A DNA stretch of 64,000 bases from a bacterium (GCA_016708315.1 JADJGC010000007.1:62001-126000); one strand, 5' to 3'. Counted from the first letter of the stretch, positions 8,614 to 17,306 are shown. Program-made: numbers and translations. The notes: generated by a model not told the origin, from the letters alone.

Positions 8614-10059
8614 GCAGTCGCCGAATTCCGACCAAGCTGGAGTTGCTGCAACTCCAAAAGCTCTACCGCACAGACAAGAAAATCGGCCAAGCCCTCGGCG
8701 GAGTATCCGAGCAGCTGGTGGCTTATTGGCGTCGCAAAAAGGGCGTCGGCAAGTCAATATTCCCGAAGTACTCCTTTATGGAGATCAAAGAACTCTGGGA
8801 GCGCTACGGTGATGACGAGAAAGCCGGTGTCGAACTGCAAATCACCAAACAGGCTTTCTACCGCTGGCGCAAGAAATACAAACTCCTCGAGCGCCCAACG
8901 ATTCTCAAACTCGAACAGCTCGAATTCAAGTTCTTCGATGAACAGCGCCTCAATCGCGGCGCTGGGCGAGAGACACCGGCACAGACTTACCTTCAGAAAA
9001 TCGTCTCATATCATCTCAGCAACCGGTTCGCCAGGATTAATGAATCTGTTGAGATCATTCCCGATCTCTTTGTTCAAATGAACTCGACTGGCATTCAAGT
9101 CCACTCCGAGGGTAAAGTCCAAACCTTTCATACGATCGACGAGATGTTCGCGGACGGCTACTTCCAGCCCGGTCGTCTGATTCTCGCGGATTCATCTGAG
9201 GCCGCTGTTTTGGCAGTTACTTCTTCACTGGTCGAGATCGTGCCGACCGGCAAGCTCGACGCTTACAAAGATCGTCCAATGCCAATCTCGATTGTCCCGA
9301 CGATACGAGTGGTTCTAACTGGTATTCAGCAGGGCAAACAAACCCCATTCGATTCAGCTTGCTGTATTTGGGAGTCGCTTCGCGGTGCACTTTCGCAGGC
9401 ATTTTGTATCGAGTTGTGCGGAGGCGAGCGACTAACTCTCGAAGAGAGGATGGCGCTGCTTGCCTATACGCGCCTCCTCACGCAGAGACACGTCATCCTC
9501 GAACCGGACCAGACCTTTCTTGAACTATGTCACCCAATTTGGCGCGACTCGCTGGCCAGTGCCGTTTTCTGACAAACAGGTCTACTACTTGGATGATCTG
9601 ACTGTCGCCATTGCTCGCACTCGTTCTTTGATTCGCTCCCTTGGACGAGACGAGTTTGTCGCCGACCTCACCGAATTCCAAGAGCGTCGCCTAAAACGCA
9701 TCCGCATTGGACCAGTTTTGGGGGGAACTTTGGAGGACTTTCGCTTGATTGCCGCCGCGCTTAAAGATGGCGATGTCAAGTCAGGGGTTGAACTATCCGT
9801 CGTGCCGCGCAGCAAAGTCGTCTTCGTCGAAGCTCTTCGCCGAAAATATGTTCAGCGAATCGTCGAAGCCGGAGGATTTGTTGGTAACTTCGCCACCCAA
9901 GCGCCTCTGTCACCACTCGCCAAGGATGAATTTGAGCTCACCACCGAGATCAATCAGATCGGTAATTCCAACTATCTCGCTTCGGTGCCAACCATCGCCC
10001 AAACCTTGACGACGGGCAAGATCGCCAAGCGAGGACTCGAGTCGCCGCACGGCAACTAA
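8610..10059 (+). pseudogene. HTH-aconitase/LeuC-fold fusion without Fe-S cysteines, split by a frameshift
   Basis: GTG start overlaps the HIT stop. The first ~100 residues hold two helix-turn-helix-like blocks (KLYRTDKKIGQALGGVSEQL then VAYWRRKKG; and VELQITKQAFYRWRKKYKLL). The rest follows the aconitase/LeuC large-subunit pattern: PGRLILADSSEAAVLAV (normally GTDSH), TIRVVLTG, then, in the next frame, IGPVLGGTLEDFRLIAAALK (normally C-T-N/S) and VEAGGFVGNFATQ (normally GCxxC). All three Fe-S cysteines and the GTDSH histidine are absent, so it cannot be a normal hydro-lyase. The frame ends at TGA 9570-9572 but homology continues one frame over; removing one T from TTTT at 9565-9568 restores a ~482-residue protein. 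A DNA-binding regulator with an aconitase-fold sensor is a plausible reading. Confidence 0.6.
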
Positions 10060-10778
10060 ATCATCGCCGACAGCTCGAATTTGCCGTTATCCAACCGGAC
10101 ATAGCTGAAGTAGTTCAGCCAGTCTCCGCAATTGATGTAGAAATTTCCACCTATGTCAACAAGCTCCGGCCAGTGGATATGTCCGCAGATGATGGCATGG
10201 TATCCTTCTGAAAACTTCTGACGCGCGAAATCGTGATACTCCGATACGAATTTGTCGCTCGGCTTCTGTTCGCCATAGTGCCTTGATCCTCCCGAAACCG
10301 CCAGCGCCAGTTTGTAAGCGATGGTTGTCGGAAGTTGACGGTAAAGTGCGATTCCGGCCCGGTTGCGCAAGACTCGTTTCAGCAACCGATACTTATAGTC
10401 CGAGGGCGCTATCCCGTCACCATGCAGCGCCAGGACCTTCCCGCGCGGAGTGTCGAGTACCAACTGATCCATTTCTACCTCAAATCCCAGCTCACTCTGC
10501 ATAAAATCGCCAATCCAGAAATCGTGATTCCCGCAAATATAGGTGACTCTAACTCCACTCTTCACCAGATCGCGAAGTCTGAACAGAATCGAAAGGTTGT
10601 GCTTTGGGATCAGATAGCGATATTCAAACCAGAAGTCATAGAGATCACCAAGAATTATCAGGTGGCTAAGATCGCTTGAGATATTCGACAGAAACTTATC
10701 GAACAACTCGAGTTTGCGCTGATCACGGTCGCGATCGCGCTCTCCCAGATGAAAGTCGGATACAAAGTAGATGGCCAT
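10056..10778 (-). CDS. lpxH: UDP-2,3-diacylglucosamine pyrophosphatase family (LpxH)
   Basis: Calcineurin-type phosphoesterase of 240 residues with an intact metal site: SDFHLGE (D8, H10), GDLYDFW, GNHDFW, HGDG and CGHIHWPEL. These blocks and the length match LpxH, which hydrolyses UDP-2,3-diacylglucosamine to lipid X in lipid A synthesis on the inner face of the membrane. In FCB bacteria close homologues exist with uncertain substrate, so the family call is safer than the exact reaction. It converges on, and overlaps by four bases with, the end of the HTH-aconitase gene. It argues for an outer membrane. Confidence 0.8.
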   Translation of the reverse strand: MAIYFVSDFHLGERDRDRDQRKLELFDKFLSNISSDLSHLIILGDLYDFWFEYRYLIPKHNLSILFRLRDLVKSGVRVTYICGNHDFWIGDFMQSELGFEVEMDQLVLDTPRGKVLALHGDGIAPSDYKYRLLKRVLRNRAGIALYRQLPTTIAYKLALAVSGGSRHYGEQKPSDKFVSEYHDFARQKFSEGYHAIICGHIHWPELVDIGGNFYINCGDWLNYFSYVRLDNGKFELSAMI

Positions 10779-11203
10779 CAGCCCGAATCTACGCCACGGG
10801 AACGAAAGAGTAAAGCCAAAACTCCCCGGGTCCGGTTGTTCATTGTTGAAACATTTCGGCTTATCGAAAGCCGCCTTTCATACCCATTTGAAACATCGCA
10901 TCCACTTCTTAGCCAAACCTATCTAACCCGCAACTCACAACGAGGTCGCTTTCCTGCAAACTCTGAACGACATGTCCGAGTCACCGTTACGTCCAAACTG
11001 TGATCTCCGAGTCGGACCATGCAAACTTGCGAAGTAAACTGCACCATCAAAGTCGTGAATTTCTGTGTTCCAAAATAAAGTATCTCTGCTTTGATCCGAT
11101 ACAATTAACTGTTAATGAAACTAACGAAGACAAATTTAGGACAAACAATACTTCAGGACGAAGTCACATTCACAACTATATCCTCATGCGAAAGGAGCAA
11201 AGG
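10779..11203. other. Intergenic region between divergent lpxH and the small SANT-like gene
   Basis: About 425 bases without a supported gene. It must hold the divergent promoters. A TACAAT at 11100-11105 is a possible -10 for the small basic protein gene but has no convincing -35. AAAGGAG at 11191-11197 is the ribosome-binding site for ATG 11204. No repeat or hairpin of note was seen. Confidence 0.5.
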
Positions 11204-11488
11204 ATGAATCGCAGAAGAAGAACCACCACGGCCCGCAAGAGCAGACGCACAACCACGTGGAATGCTCGCCCGACCGGAACAACCCGTCGCTTCAACACCA
11301 ACAGCCGCACCAAGAACTGGACGCCGGTTGAAATCAACACGCTGAAGAAGATCTACCGCACCAATTCCAACGTGTCGATTGCCAAGAAGCTGGGTCGCAC
11401 TGAAGGTTCTGTTCAGTACAAGGCCTCCAGCCTCGGCCTGCGCAAGAGCGCTCAGTACCTCAAGCAGATTCGCAATAACTGGGCTTAA
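11204..11488 (+). CDS. Small basic SANT/Myb-like DNA-binding protein
   Basis: Protein of 94 residues preceded by AAAGGAG at a good distance. The first ~45 residues are rich in Arg and Thr (unstructured, nucleic-acid-binding tail). The remainder, NWTPVEINTLKKIYRTNSNV then SIAKKLGRTEGSVQYKASSL, has the tryptophan and helix pattern of a SANT/Myb-type helix-turn-helix. The YRT-N-x-x-I-A-x-x-LG pattern resembles the first HTH block of the aconitase fusion upstream. A strong terminator follows directly, so it is a monocistronic, probably highly expressed, nucleoid- or transcription-associated protein. Exact function unknown. Confidence 0.75.
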   Translation: MNRRRRTTTARKSRRTTTWNARPTGTTRRFNTNSRTKNWTPVEINTLKKIYRTNSNVSIAKKLGRTEGSVQYKASSLGLRKSAQYLKQIRNNWA

Positions 11489-11514
11489 TTGTCCCTCGTT
11501 ATTTAGTTCTTGCG

Positions 11515-11543
11515 ACGGCGGCATTCATGTCGCCGTTTTTTTT
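11515..11543 (+). terminator. Rho-independent terminator of the SANT-like gene
   Basis: Inverted repeat ACGGCG...CGCCGT (11515-11520 / 11531-11536), extendable inward by CAT/ATG, followed by eight T residues. Confidence 0.85.
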
Positions 11544-11573
11544 GCATTGCACTCGGGCTCGCGAGGGAATATA

Positions 11574-12908
11574 GTGCCAGTTGTCCCAGGGAGACCGAAC
11601 TTGCGTTTTTTTGAATCTACCATCGCTATCATCGCCACTCAGATTCTTGGGCTCGTATCCGTCTTCTTCCTGAATCTGCTCATTGCACGCAATTTCGGCG
11701 AAGCCGGCAAGGGCTACATCTCCCTTTTAATTTATCTGGCCGAAATCCTCTACGCGTTTTCCAATCTTGCCCTCGGTTTCACCGGCCAATACTTCATCAG
11801 CAAGGGATTAGCCCCGCCTCGAAAGTTGTTTTCCAACGTATTTGTCTATTCGCTAAGCGCCGGAATTCTGGTAGTAGGTTTTTTCGCACTAACGCACTCA
11901 TTTTGGAGTGGCTACCTCCAAGATCTCAGCCTCAAAGAACTCCTGCCGGCTCTGCTTGTCGCGCTCCTGCTGCTCATTTATGAGCCGTGCAGCCAGATGC
12001 TGATTGCACTCGGCAAAATCGGCAAGCGTAGCGCCGTGGTGCTCTCTCAGAACTATCTGATGTTATTCTCACTTATGATTCTCGTCTGGGCAACAACCTG
12101 CCAAGTACAGCAAGCGGCCTGGCTCTACGTCGCGACCTATGGTGTCGGGGCACTTCTTGCCGTTGTCTTCTTAACAAGGGAAGTCGGCGCTCCCAATCAG
12201 CCCTCTGCAGAAGTCTTCAAGTCCTCGATGAAGTACGGCGGATAGATATTTGCCGCCAATTTCATCGGACTCCTCTACGCTCGCGTCGATTTCTTCATGC
12301 TATCTGCACTCGGCAGCATCGAAGCCGCCGGAGTTTATTCCGTCGCAATCGGGCTCACCGCGCCTCTGATGATGGTTAGTCTCGCAGTAAATACCATCTT
12401 CTATCCAAAAACATCGTCCGAAACCGATGCCGACGCAGCTGTCACTACGCCGTTCTATTATCGTCAGGCGCTCTTGGTCCAACTTGCCGGCTCCATCGGA
12501 CTGGCAATATTTGCGCGCCCAGTTCTGAGTTGGTACGGCGCTGGATTCGTTGATGGTATTATTCCGATGCTTATCCTCCTCATCGCTGCCATTGGACGCG
12601 GATTAAACGGCATCTTAACACTGCACATTCTCGGACGCGGCAAATCGTTCACGAAATCGCTTGCGATGTTCTCCGCATTATGCGTCGCAATCGTGCTCAA
12701 CTATTTCTTGATTCCGCGATATGGTATGATCGGCGCTGCGATTGCATCGTCTATTGCGGTGGTAACCGAAAACTTGATTCTCACTTATCTCTATCAGAAT
12801 CTAGTCCACGGCAGGGCAGCGGACCTCTATCGCTTCGAAAAACGCGACTTCACTGCAACGATTCGCGAAGCTGCACGATTCGTTGGTCGATTGGTTTCGA
12901 AACAATAG
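11574..12908 (+). pseudogene. Polysaccharide flippase (MOP/Wzx-type) interrupted by in-frame TAG
   Basis: Both halves lie in the same frame and together give ~444 residues with about twelve hydrophobic segments, the size and pattern of Wzx/MATE-type lipid-linked oligosaccharide flippases. The N-terminal signature ATQILGLVSVFFLNLLIARN then FGEAGKGY is typical. The frame is interrupted once by TAG at 12243-12245 in SSMKYGG*IFAANFIGLLYA; the homologous position is often aromatic or hydrophobic, so TGG (Trp) to TAG is the simplest explanation. I favour GTG 11574 (GAGGGA five bases upstream); TTG 11601 with AGGGA is an alternative. It is either a recent nonsense mutation or a base error. Expected role: export of surface polysaccharide units across the inner membrane. 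Confidence 0.75.
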
Positions 12909-12931
12909 GGTTAGAAGAAAGCCGAGGCTAA

Positions 12932-13885
12932 TTAAAGGTCTTCCGCTTCAAATGAACTGAATATCTTTATCGCCCGAGTTTCCAACTGATAGATTTTCTC
13001 GAGCTTCTCTGTAGTGCCATTCAATTCGCCCGACCTTGCGTTGATTGCAATCTCTCGCCAGAGCGCCGCCGATTGTTCATACAGCGCCGATGACAATTCA
13101 TAAATCGATCGCGCATAGATCTGCGACGCCTGATCAAGGAAATCAGCATACATCTTCCGGCCCAGCCCGCCGCCAGTGCCGGCCTTTTCGATCTGCTGGT
13201 ACAACACTGTTTTGTCTTTGTAGTCTTCGATATGGTCGCGCAAATCGAAAATCTGCAGCAGATTGTATCCGTGCATGTGATTTTCGAACTTCCGGTAAAC
13301 ATTATACAGCGACTTCGTAATTGTCTCATCGATAAACGGACGCTCATTGAATCGCGCCAGACTCCAGCGTCTTCGCTGATGCGAAAACGGCGGAAACTGA
13401 CTGCGACGCGCCTCAATAAACTTCTCAATGGGACACGATTGAATCTTCAGGAAACCGGTGTCAGCAACAAAGATATTGTCGTCATCATACCCGACCGGTA
13501 TCACGCGATGTCCGGCGAAGTGAGTTTTTGAATCAAAATAGGGGAGGTGAAACAAATCGACTTGAACAATACAGGGCATTTGATTGTCAATCTGCGCCCT
13601 CAAGTCATCAAGGGCCGCTTCATCCGAAGCAAATTCCGCCATGTCGTACGTCAAATGCAGGTTCTTGCAAAAGGAGTCAACTAATCCGGACCCGGATCCT
13701 CCTAAATGAGGGTTGTCCAGCCCTTCAACGCGCCGAAATGTGAACCCCATCCCTTCGGCGATCCCATATATCCGGGATTCCGGGTAACGAAATCCATAGA
13801 AATTCAGAATATTACGTATTGCTGTGGTAATGCAATTGTTACCGGGCAGGTGCACAAAGTTTTGAATTTCATTACGTTTTGTCAT
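12932..13885 (-). CDS. BtrH-like acyl-ACP:acceptor transferase (BtrH N-terminal domain plus DUF4872)
   Basis: The N-terminal half has the papain-like BtrH pattern: GNNCITTAIRNILNFYG with candidate nucleophile C18, THFAGHRVIPVGYDDDN with H126, and ADTGF with D142. The C-terminal half (from about residue 165) is all-helical, as in the DUF4872 part of family members. BtrH itself transfers an amino-acyl group from an acyl carrier protein to an aminoglycoside, and relatives occur in natural-product and modification loci. A carrier-protein/amino acid-ligase pair lies 7 kb upstream, so the two could act together; this is inference. It is transcribed divergently from the isocitrate dehydrogenase-like gene. 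No signal peptide is seen. Confidence 0.75.
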   Translation of the reverse strand: MTKRNEIQNFVHLPGNNCITTAIRNILNFYGFRYPESRIYGIAEGMGFTFRRVEGLDNPHLGGSGSGLVDSFCKNLHLTYDMAEFASDEAALDDLRAQIDNQMPCIVQVDLFHLPYFDSKTHFAGHRVIPVGYDDDNIFVADTGFLKIQSCPIEKFIEARRSQFPPFSHQRRRWSLARFNERPFIDETITKSLYNVYRKFENHMHGYNLLQIFDLRDHIEDYKDKTVLYQQIEKAGTGGGLGRKMYADFLDQASQIYARSIYELSSALYEQSAALWREIAINARSGELNGTTEKLEKIYQLETRAIKIFSSFEAEDL

Positions 13886-13966
13886 AGCTATATTCTCACG
13901 TCGATTTGAAGATAGTTATTTGAAGTTTTAGAAAAAGAATAATCGAAAGGATAAGCAGTAGCTCAA

Positions 13967-14968
13967 ATGGGTCATCATGTTGTCACACTAATTGAAGGGG
14001 ACGGTATCGGTCCTGAGATCAGCAGAGCCACGACGCGCGTTATCGAAGCCACCGGCGTGGAAATTGACTGGGAACCGATCAAGGCCGGAATCAATGCCAT
14101 TCCCGACTATGGCTCACCGGTGCCCGAAGTACTGCTTGAATCCATCCGCCGCAATAAAGTCGCACTCAAAGGGCCGTTGACGACATTCGTCGCCAAAGGA
14201 TTCTCCTCCGCCAACGTCGGTTTGCGTAAAGCGCTCGACCTGTATGCCAATTTGCGCCCCGTCCATTCGATTGACGGCATCAAATCGCGTTATGACAACG
14301 TCGACTTGATTATCGTCCGCGAAAACACCGAGGACCTCTATGCCGGTCTCGAACACATTATTACTCCCGGCGTTTCGCAGTCAATTAAAGTCATCACGAC
14401 TCACGCATCGACCCGTATCGGTCAATTCGCATTCGAATACGCCCGCAAAACCGGTCGCAAACGCGTTACAGCCGTCCACAAGGCCAATATCATGAAGATC
14501 TCCGATGGCATGTTCCTCGAATCGATTGCCGCCGTCGCGCAGAATTATCCCGAAATTAAGTACGATGACGTCATTGTCGACGCGCTTTGCATGAAGCTGG
14601 TCATGGACCCGAATCAATTCGATATTCTCGTGCTCTCTAACCTCTACGGCGACATCGTGTCCGATCTCGCTGCTGGCTTGGTCGGAGGCTTGGGCGTCGT
14701 TCCGGGTGCAAATATCGGTTTAGACACCGCTGTATTCGAAGCTGTCCACGGCTCAGCACCTGACATCGCCGGCAAGGGAATCGCCAATCCCAGCGCCTTG
14801 CTGTTCTCGGGCGTGCTCATGCTTCGTCATCTTAAGGAAGACACCGCTGCTGATCGAATCATGAATTCCATTAAGAAGGTCTTCCGCGAGGGTACTCATA
14901 CAACGCGTGACTTGGGCGGAAAAGCTACCACCGAAGAGTTTGCCGACGAAGTCATCCGGCATCTGTAA
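13967..14968 (+). CDS. NAD-dependent isocitrate dehydrogenase family protein
   Basis: Beta-decarboxylating dehydrogenase of 333 residues. It has GDGIGPEI at the N-terminus, NVGLRKALDLYANLRPV (substrate-binding Arg residues), ENTEDLYAG, KANIMK (catalytic Lys), NLYGDIVSDLAAGLVGGLG and the cofactor loop FEAVHGSAPDIAGKG. The NVGLRK and ENTEDLY segments fit isocitrate or homoisocitrate dehydrogenases of the short NAD type better than LeuB. Length matches the bacterial and mitochondrial NAD-IDH class. It probably makes 2-oxoglutarate in the TCA cycle, but homoisocitrate or 3-isopropylmalate cannot be excluded from sequence alone. It stands alone between the divergent BtrH-like gene and the GGCT-like gene. 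Confidence 0.85.
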   Translation: MGHHVVTLIEGDGIGPEISRATTRVIEATGVEIDWEPIKAGINAIPDYGSPVPEVLLESIRRNKVALKGPLTTFVAKGFSSANVGLRKALDLYANLRPVHSIDGIKSRYDNVDLIIVRENTEDLYAGLEHIITPGVSQSIKVITTHASTRIGQFAFEYARKTGRKRVTAVHKANIMKISDGMFLESIAAVAQNYPEIKYDDVIVDALCMKLVMDPNQFDILVLSNLYGDIVSDLAAGLVGGLGVVPGANIGLDTAVFEAVHGSAPDIAGKGIANPSALLFSGVLMLRHLKEDTAADRIMNSIKKVFREGTHTTRDLGGKATTEEFADEVIRHL

Positions 14969-15007
14969 TTTGGGATTTCCGATCGAGCAATGAACAGGCG
15001 GTAAGGC

Positions 15008-15592
15008 ATGATGCAATTGAAACTGCACGTCTGGTACGTCGCTTACGGCTCAAATCTCTGCGAGTCGCGCTTCTTGGCCTATATCAACGGCTCCGACGGC
15101 TCGGTATGGCCCAAAGCTCGCGGCTGCCGCGACAAAACCCCGCCCTCTCGCGATATCTCGGGCGAAATCCCCGGCAGCATCTACTTCGCTGAACGCTCCA
15201 AAAGCTGGGACAACGGCGGCGTCGCCTTCTACGACCCGACTCTCAAAGACTCAATCACCTTGGTCAGGATGTACTTGGTCACGCTCGACCAATTCAACGA
15301 CATCTTCCTGCAAGAAAACGGCCTCGAGAGCGGCGACATCACTGCAACGATTACCAACCTTTCCGTCGGTTCATCCGTCGTTCATGGTACCGGCTGGTAC
15401 TGCGAAATCTGGCGTCTCGCCGACGTCAACTGCTTTCCCGCTTTCACTTTCACATCACCGGTGCGAAAACATCAGGCGGTCCAAGTTGCGCCGTCGAGGA
15501 AGTACGTTGAAGTTATTGCAGAAGGTCTAAGATCAGCACACGGAAAGAACGAAAGCGAAGCTCTTGATTATCTGAGATTGGAATCGCTTTAG
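15008..15592 (+). CDS. GGCT/AIG2-like fold protein (gamma-glutamylcyclotransferase-like)
   Basis: Protein of 194 residues beginning with WYVAYGSNLCESRF; YGSNL is the substrate-binding loop shared by gamma-glutamylcyclotransferases and AIG2-like proteins. Further on are segments of the same barrel (GSIYFAERSKSWDNGGVAFY, HGTGWYCEIWRL). Enzymes with this fold cyclise gamma-glutamyl or related amines to 5-oxoproline. The catalytic Glu is not assigned with confidence: candidates lie in AERSKSW and in the LQENGLE region, so activity is uncertain. It follows the dehydrogenase by 39 bases and may be cotranscribed. No membrane segment is seen. Confidence 0.7.
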   Translation: MMQLKLHVWYVAYGSNLCESRFLAYINGSDGSVWPKARGCRDKTPPSRDISGEIPGSIYFAERSKSWDNGGVAFYDPTLKDSITLVRMYLVTLDQFNDIFLQENGLESGDITATITNLSVGSSVVHGTGWYCEIWRLADVNCFPAFTFTSPVRKHQAVQVAPSRKYVEVIAEGLRSAHGKNESEALDYLRLESL

Positions 15593-15659
15593 AACACGAT
15601 AATCGAACATCGCTCCACTTGTTATCCACACCGGAAAAGGTGAACATCGGTTTAAATTT

Positions 15660-15800
15660 CTCCCCTCCCTCGGGGAGAAGTCTTGTCGTAGTTTCGCGCT
15701 CTACCGGAGGTGGGGCACCACAATAGAGCACCGTATGATTCCCCTCTTGAGAGGGGTGCCTTGAGTGCGCGAGGAACGAGCGCAATCAAGGCGGGGTGTG
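15660..15800. repeat. Intergenic compound hairpin element (REP/MITE-like)
   Basis: Three nested palindromes: CTCCCC...GGGGAG (15660-15677); CCCCTC-TTGA-GAGGGG (15741-15756); and a 12-bp stem with one mismatch, 15759-15770 with 15780-15791 (loop GAGGAACGA). The composition is unlike the flanking genes and resembles dispersed intergenic repeats of FCB genomes. There is no coding capacity. Copy number cannot be judged here. Confidence 0.55.
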
Positions 15801-15842
15801 TTTCGCCGACTTCCCTCTACAGGTCCGTCGCGAGAGTACCTC

Positions 15843-16706
15843 TTATTTCTTATCCTTCAAATGAAAAAACAGCTCCCCTTCAATGTAAAACGTATTCGAT
15901 GACGCCTCATTGCCGATAATCTTCGACCGCTCGGCAGTAACCTTCGTCGTCTCTTCCTGCGAATAGGTATACCCGCCTTCATAGTCGAAAACCAGCGTCC
16001 CGGTAACATCTACTCGATCAACACCGCGACGCGAAAGACTATCTGACTCCATCACATCAAACGGCAAAATCAGATTGCCGCGATAGTCAATCACTACGCA
16101 CTTGTGTCCATCCGTCTCTACAAAGTCCTTAACCTCGTATGTCGTACTGGCATCGAGCGCCTCGCCGGACGGCATGAAAATCTTCACCGTCTGCATCCAG
16201 GTATAGCCCTTGCCAACTTCTTCGGCAGGGAAGGTCGGCTGCGACTGCTCCAAATTCTGCTGGGCGTATTCTTTCCATTTGGAAGCATCATCCTGATCAA
16301 GCAGTTCCAGCCCGCCAATCTTTCCGTCAGGATTCATCTCATACGACAACGACTCACTTGATGACACAATCTGAATCGTGCTGTCCTCGGCTTTCTCGCT
16401 CCAACTCCACGTCGATGTCTCTTCGATTCGGGCAACGCCGTCAGTCGATAGCGATTTCACGATCTGCGTCATTTCGCCTTTGGATTGGGAAGCCTGTGAG
16501 ACAGAAGGGGAGTTTCTGACCGTGATCGTCTGCTTATTGACCTGCTCGTAAACCAGCTCACGGCCCTGCTGGAACTTCATCTGTAACCGCACCTTCCGAT
16601 CCTGCGTCTGGGCACAGTTAAGCGCCAGCAACGCCACAGACATCACCAGAAGCGAAATCCACGGTAGGCTCCGATACGAACAGACAGATTTGACCATTAG
16701 ACCCAT
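15843..16706 (-). CDS. Exported protein of unknown function, last gene of the ECF sigma operon
   Basis: Protein of 287 residues with a signal sequence (basic start, then ISLLVMSVALLALNC). The cysteine could be lipidated, but ALNC is a poor lipobox because Asn is at -1. The mature part is beta-rich (LQMKFQQGRELVYEQVNKQT, TSTWSWSEK, DVTGTLVFDYEGGYTY) and resembles periplasmic DUF6263-like proteins; no catalytic motif is evident. It follows the anti-sigma gene by 27 bases on the same strand, so it may be a target or sensor protein of that sigma system. The internal ATG four residues later is an alternative start. Confidence 0.6.
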   Translation of the reverse strand: MGLMVKSVCSYRSLPWISLLVMSVALLALNCAQTQDRKVRLQMKFQQGRELVYEQVNKQTITVRNSPSVSQASQSKGEMTQIVKSLSTDGVARIEETSTWSWSEKAEDSTIQIVSSSESLSYEMNPDGKIGGLELLDQDDASKWKEYAQQNLEQSQPTFPAEEVGKGYTWMQTVKIFMPSGEALDASTTYEVKDFVETDGHKCVVIDYRGNLILPFDVMESDSLSRRGVDRVDVTGTLVFDYEGGYTYSQEETTKVTAERSKIIGNEASSNTFYIEGELFFHLKDKK

Positions 16707-16733
16707 TGAGTGTTCCGATGCGGCAGATTGCCG

Positions 16734-17306
16734 CTATTTCCCGGACTGCGCCAGGGAGCGCGATCGCGATAGCGATGACGGCGACCCGAGAATTGCCGTC
16801 GACATGAGCAGAATCTCCCTGTATTCCTTCATTTCCTGTTCCGTCAATTGACCCTGTTCTTCCGGTTCAACGTGCTGGCTGTACATATCCGAAATCGAAA
16901 CATACGGCCCGTATGCCTCAGCAGTCAAATGCGATTCAAAGGTGTTTCCAATCGGATAATATACCACGCTCAAAGTTATCGCAACTGCAATTGCCGCCGT
17001 TGCTATCGCCGCCTGCAACGGTCGTACTGACTCTGGAATCAAAGTTGCAAACAACCGCTCCCGCCAGGTAACTTTGCGGATTGTCACCCTTTGGTAAATC
17101 TTCTGACGCGCCGATGCAAAATAGGCGTCGTTCGGCGTCACGACCTTGCGCCCCGAAATCAAACGCAAGTACTCAAGCTCGCGCTCGACCTCGCCATGAC
17201 TCAAGTCGCAACCAGTTCGAATTCTCTCGATTTCTTCCGGATCCCCGCCGGATGCGTGCTGTGGCCGCAAATCCAGCAATCCGTCGTCTCTTTGTTCCTG
17301 CTGCAT
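16734..17306 (-). CDS. Putative membrane anti-sigma factor
   Basis: Protein of 190 residues whose start overlaps the ECF sigma stop by one base (TAATG), the usual coupling of sigma and anti-sigma. Residues ~1-85 are charged and cytosolic (EVERELEYLRLISGRKVVT). One membrane helix follows at about 95-118 (LQAAIATAAIAVAITLSVVY), then a ~70-residue periplasmic tail. A HxxxCxxC zinc motif is absent: GCDLSHGEVE has only one Cys, so it is not a classical ZAS protein. The call rests on position and topology rather than on a family motif. Confidence 0.6.
   Translation of the reverse strand: MQQEQRDDGLLDLRPQHASGGDPEEIERIRTGCDLSHGEVERELEYLRLISGRKVVTPNDAYFASARQKIYQRVTIRKVTWRERLFATLIPESVRPLQAAIATAAIAVAITLSVVYYPIGNTFESHLTAEAYGPYVSISDMYSQHVEPEEQGQLTEQEMKEYREILLMSTAILGSPSSLSRSRSLAQSGK

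Noticed and set aside
9564..9573. prfB-like programmed +1 frameshift at TTC TGA C
   Set aside because: TTC slipping by +1 would have to pair with TCT, unlike CTT to TTT in prfB, and no upstream Shine-Dalgarno-like stimulator is present; a T-run indel is simpler.
12243..12245. Pyrrolysine readthrough of the TAG in the flippase
   Set aside because: Nothing suggests pyl genes, Pyl occurs mainly in methylamine methyltransferases, and the position suits a simple Trp-to-stop mutation.
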